A stretch of DNA of 64,000 nucleotides. Origin: Peribacillus sp. FSL E2-0218 (GTDB taxonomy: Bacteria; Bacillota; Bacilli; Bacillales; DSM-1321). The position numbers and the translations under genes are program-made. Below, in pieces: positions 61,716 through 64,000 of this stretch. The notes beneath the pieces are model-generated. The model saw only the letters and a program-made list of their open reading frames with translations, had not been told where the DNA came from and made no database searches. The DNA is taken from NCBI RefSeq assembly GCF_037992945.1, contig NZ_CP150304.1:4850501-4914500 (forward strand). Reading direction: 5' to 3'. Within the stretch, counting starts at the first letter, position 1; each line of letters begins with the position of its first letter.

Positions 61716-62871
61716 AGAATTCGCGATAGGGATTTATCTTTTATGCTTCAAGATTTTATTCTCTATCTTTAAACTCTTCCCTTTACAAGACAAAACGACC
61801 TTTGTCACATCATTCGGGGATAATTGCCAATATATTGCAGATGAAATGGACAAGCAGGACATACCTGTTCAAAAAGTGTTTCTAATGAAGCCGAGCAGTC
61901 TTATACATGTGAAGGACGGTGGGAAATCCATCGTCCTTCCGTTTGAATCTAAAAATATCATGGCCTTATTCCAATCGATTTACCATATCGCTACTTCCAA
62001 ATGGATCATCATTGATAATTATTTTGGCTTTCTTTCTGCGATTTCATTCAAGAAGCAAGTAAAATGTGTTCAAGTTTGGCATGCGGCAGGTGCCGTTAAA
62101 CAATTCGGCGCAAAAGACCCTTCCATTCAAAACCGTTCTGCCGCTGCACGTAAAAGGTTTTTAAAGGTCTATGATACATTCGATTATGTTACGGCAGGTT
62201 CAGACAGAATGGCAGAAATTTATCAAGAAAGTTTTCAATTGCCAGCATCACGCATCCTAAGGACCGGGATACCTCGAACCGATTTCTTTTTCGATGAAGA
62301 TTCAAAAAAAATGGCACGCCGTGCGTTTCTTGCCAAGTTTCCGGAACTGGAGCACAAAAAAATCATGCTATATGCCCCTACGTTCCGTAATGATGGATTG
62401 GATGATGGGAAGATTGCACTCGATTTGGAATTACTGTATAAAGAACTGCACGATGAAAATTATGCCATCCTGCTTAAACTGCATCCCGCTGTTAAAGCAG
62501 ATCATGATCTTCAGATTAAATTCCCTGGGTTCGTTTATTCTGTAACGAGTGAATTTCATGTCAATCAACTGCTTATAAGTACAGACCTTTTAATAACTGA
62601 CTACTCTTCCATTCCGTTTGAATTCTCCTTTTTAAATAGACCGATGATTTTCTTTGCCTATGATTTAGCCGAGTATGAACAAGAGCGGGGATTTTGGGAG
62701 GATTATACAACATCCATGCCCGGACCGGTGGTATCCACCACGAAGGAGCTGCTGAGGGAAATCCGTTTCTCCGATCGCTCATTAGTGAAGATCGCTCCCT
62801 TTAACCAAAAATGGAACCAATACTCGGCAGGAGCCTCAAGCCGAAATGTAGTTGATTATCTTTTTAAATAA
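61708..62871 (+). CDS. tagB: Teichoic acid glycerol-phosphate primase TagB
   Basis: A 387-residue single-domain CDP-glycerol glycerophosphotransferase. Motifs are VQVWHAAGAVKQFG (catalytic His), LRTGIPRTDFF, LYAPTFRNDG and LLITDYSSIPFEFSF. The AAGAV-type histidine motif and length match TagB, the primase adding the first glycerol phosphate to the ManNAc-GlcNAc linkage unit. The frame extends upstream inside tagD to 61594; the ATG at 61708 overlaps the tagD stop by 8 bases, which indicates coupled translation. A membrane-associating hydrophobic N-terminus (FAIGIYLLCFKILFSIFKLF) is notable. Ends in a strong terminator. Confidence 0.85.
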   Translation: MAKEFAIGIYLLCFKILFSIFKLFPLQDKTTFVTSFGDNCQYIADEMDKQDIPVQKVFLMKPSSLIHVKDGGKSIVLPFESKNIMALFQSIYHIATSKWIIIDNYFGFLSAISFKKQVKCVQVWHAAGAVKQFGAKDPSIQNRSAAARKRFLKVYDTFDYVTAGSDRMAEIYQESFQLPASRILRTGIPRTDFFFDEDSKKMARRAFLAKFPELEHKKIMLYAPTFRNDGLDDGKIALDLELLYKELHDENYAILLKLHPAVKADHDLQIKFPGFVYSVTSEFHVNQLLISTDLLITDYSSIPFEFSFLNRPMIFFAYDLAEYEQERGFWEDYTTSMPGPVVSTTKELLREIRFSDRSLVKIAPFNQKWNQYSAGASSRNVVDYLFK

Positions 62872-62872
62872 C

Positions 62873-62905
62873 AAAAACCCCCTTCATGAATGAAGGGGGT
62901 TTTGT
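62873..62905 (+). terminator. Rho-independent terminator of tagDB
   Basis: AAAACCCCCTTCA pairs with TGAAGGGGGTTTT around a 4-base loop; T run on the plus strand. Confidence 0.94.
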
Positions 62906-63074
62906 TCGTATAACCGTCATTTTTTTTGTAAAAAAAGGGTATTTTAACAGCGTGTGACAAACTTTTTGATTTTTCAGACATATATGAAAAAAGACTCATA
63001 ATATAGAAAATATTGTTGGTTTAATCACCATTTCCAAACCAATATAAACCAGTATAATACTACTATTTTCCCCT

Positions 63075-63091
63075 TGTAACAAAAATGTAAT
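63075..63091 (+). promoter_or_regulatory. WalR (YycF) box of the wall hydrolase gene
   Basis: TGTAAC-N5-TGTAAT exactly fits the WalR direct repeat TGTWAH-N5-TGTWAH. It ends 23 bases before an extended -10 (TGTTAGAAT, -10 at 63115-63120) that has a poor -35, the layout of an activated promoter. Confidence 0.8.
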
Positions 63092-63151
63092 ATTTTTTCG
63101 CAGGATTATTTTGTTAGAATAGGGAAAAAGACATATTAGAGGTGGAAAATC

Positions 63152-64000
63152 GTGAAAAAAAGTGTAGTCGCATTTTCGACAATAGCCATTTTATCTTCAA
63201 CTTTCGTTTCTCCTGCCCTTGCCGGTACATATACAGTGAAAAGCGGCGATACGCTAAGCAAGATCGCACAGAAACATAATACGACGGTACAAGACTTAAA
63301 ACAGCTAAATCATTTAAAAACCGACTTTTTGAAAATCAATCAAAAGTTATTGACATCAAACTCCAAAACAACATCAAACCATTCTTCGGTTTCCATGAAA
63401 AAAACAAAGAATACCACATATACCATAGTCTCTGGCGATACGTTAACCCGGATAGCGAACAAGCATAACCTGACACTAGCTGAATTGATGAAAATGAACA
63501 ACCTTAAATCCGACAGAATTTATGCAGGCGCCAAACTTATCGTATCCAAATCAACTACAACCACTACCGTTGAATTACCCAACAGCTCCAAGCCATCCAA
63601 TGATACACAGCCCCCGGTGAATTCGGCTACATACATTGTGGTGAAAGGCGACACGCTCTCAGGAATTTCCAGAAAGACCAATGTATCAGTAGCGCAGCTT
63701 AAAGCGGCCAACTCGTTAAATTCGGACTTAATCAGAGTGGGTCAAAAACTGAAATTAAGCAAAACATCCACTTCTGCCAATCCAGGGAAAAATGATGACA
63801 AGATAGAAACACCGAATTCAGGAAGTAAAGTAACCAAGCTCGTTTCCGAAGCGAAGAAATTGATAGGAACGCCTTATTCGTGGGCAGGCGCCTCGCCATC
63901 AGGATTCGATTGCAGCGGTTTCATTTACTATACATTTAAGAAGGCCGGATATGAGGTTTCCAGGCTCTCATCCTCCACATACTATGATATGGGCAAAAAG
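63152..64000 (+). CDS. LysM-NlpC/P60 D,L-endopeptidase (3' end outside window)
   Basis: 283 codons from a GTG start (GAGGTGG upstream) to the window edge. A signal peptide ends near PALA (about residue 26). Three LysM repeats follow (TYTVKSGDTLSKIAQKHNTT, TYTIVSGDTLTRIANKHNLT, TYIVVKGDTLSGISRKTNVS) separated by Ser/Thr linkers, then the start of an NlpC/P60 catalytic domain with the nucleophile in SGFDCSGFIYY. The rest of the domain, with the catalytic histidine, lies outside. It resembles LytE, LytF and CwlS of B. subtilis, which cut the D-gamma-Glu-DAP bond. The WalR box argues for a LytE-like role. Monocistronic as far as visible. Confidence 0.93.
   Translation, partial: MKKSVVAFSTIAILSSTFVSPALAGTYTVKSGDTLSKIAQKHNTTVQDLKQLNHLKTDFLKINQKLLTSNSKTTSNHSSVSMKKTKNTTYTIVSGDTLTRIANKHNLTLAELMKMNNLKSDRIYAGAKLIVSKSTTTTTVELPNSSKPSNDTQPPVNSATYIVVKGDTLSGISRKTNVSVAQLKAANSLNSDLIRVGQKLKLSKTSTSANPGKNDDKIETPNSGSKVTKLVSEAKKLIGTPYSWAGASPSGFDCSGFIYYTFKKAGYEVSRLSSSTYYDMGKK

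Overview
The window looks like chromosomal DNA of a Gram-positive, motile, aerobic member of the Bacillaceae. Gene order closely follows the Bacillus subtilis uvrAB-csbA ... minJ-ctpB-ftsXE-cccB-prfB-secA-hpf-fliTSD-hag-csrA-fliW-flgLK-flgM-comF-degU-degS-yvyE-tagU-tagO stretch. The insertions and losses relative to B. subtilis, and the codon use, make a Peribacillus (former Bacillus simplex group) chromosome my best guess; no database search was possible, so the genus is an inference.

Layout. 1-8.1 kb: end of a yvlB-like gene, uvrBA excision repair, csbA and a large catalase. 8.3-12.3 kb: a YceI protein, then a Fur-type divergent iron-siderophore locus (two permeases, one lipoprotein receptor, no ATPase). 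12.3-12.7 kb: a degenerate copy of a common Bacillaceae intergenic repeat. 12.7-24.3 kb, all minus strand: minJ, ctpB, an M23 hydrolase with coiled coil, ftsX, ftsE, cccB, a YitT protein, prfB (with its +1 programmed frameshift) and secA. 24.6-26.5 kb: sinR, a convergent sinI preceded by a c-di-GMP-I (GEMM) riboswitch, a 65-residue zinc-ribbon-like gene preceded by two pairs of SinR-type boxes, and hpf. 26.8-37.5 kb: late flagellar genes. The flagellin gene hag is interrupted near its 3' end by a group I intron, and a free-standing LAGLIDADG endonuclease gene lies just beyond it. 37.6-43 kb: comFC-comFA, a DegV protein, degU and degS. 43.3-62.9 kb: yvyE, a LytR-CpsA-Psr enzyme, tagO, and a large teichoic-acid/surface-polymer region (tagA, glycosyltransferases, an O-antigen-ligase-like protein, a MurJ-like flippase, tagGH, three CDP-glycerol glycerophosphotransferase-type enzymes, tagD). 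63.1 kb to the end: the start of a LysM-NlpC/P60 cell wall hydrolase under a WalR-type box.

How the genes work together. Three control circuits are readable in the DNA. (1) Flagellin: sigma-D promoters precede flgM and hag, and csrA and fliW lie just upstream of hag, whose leader holds a textbook CsrA hairpin. On top of this sits the intron: it begins with a second in-frame copy of the flagellin C-terminus, so spliced and unspliced messages should both give full-length flagellin. (2) Biofilm and motility: sinI carries its own c-di-GMP riboswitch and is separated from sinR, and SinR-type operators face a small neighbouring gene. (3) Wall metabolism: FtsEX with an adjacent M23 hydrolase, CtpB and MinJ, plus tagO/tagA/tagD/tagB/tagGH and a WalR-type endopeptidase, cover wall synthesis and turnover. 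The flagellin intron arrangement and the riboswitch-sinI-SinR-box cluster are the most likely undescribed items.
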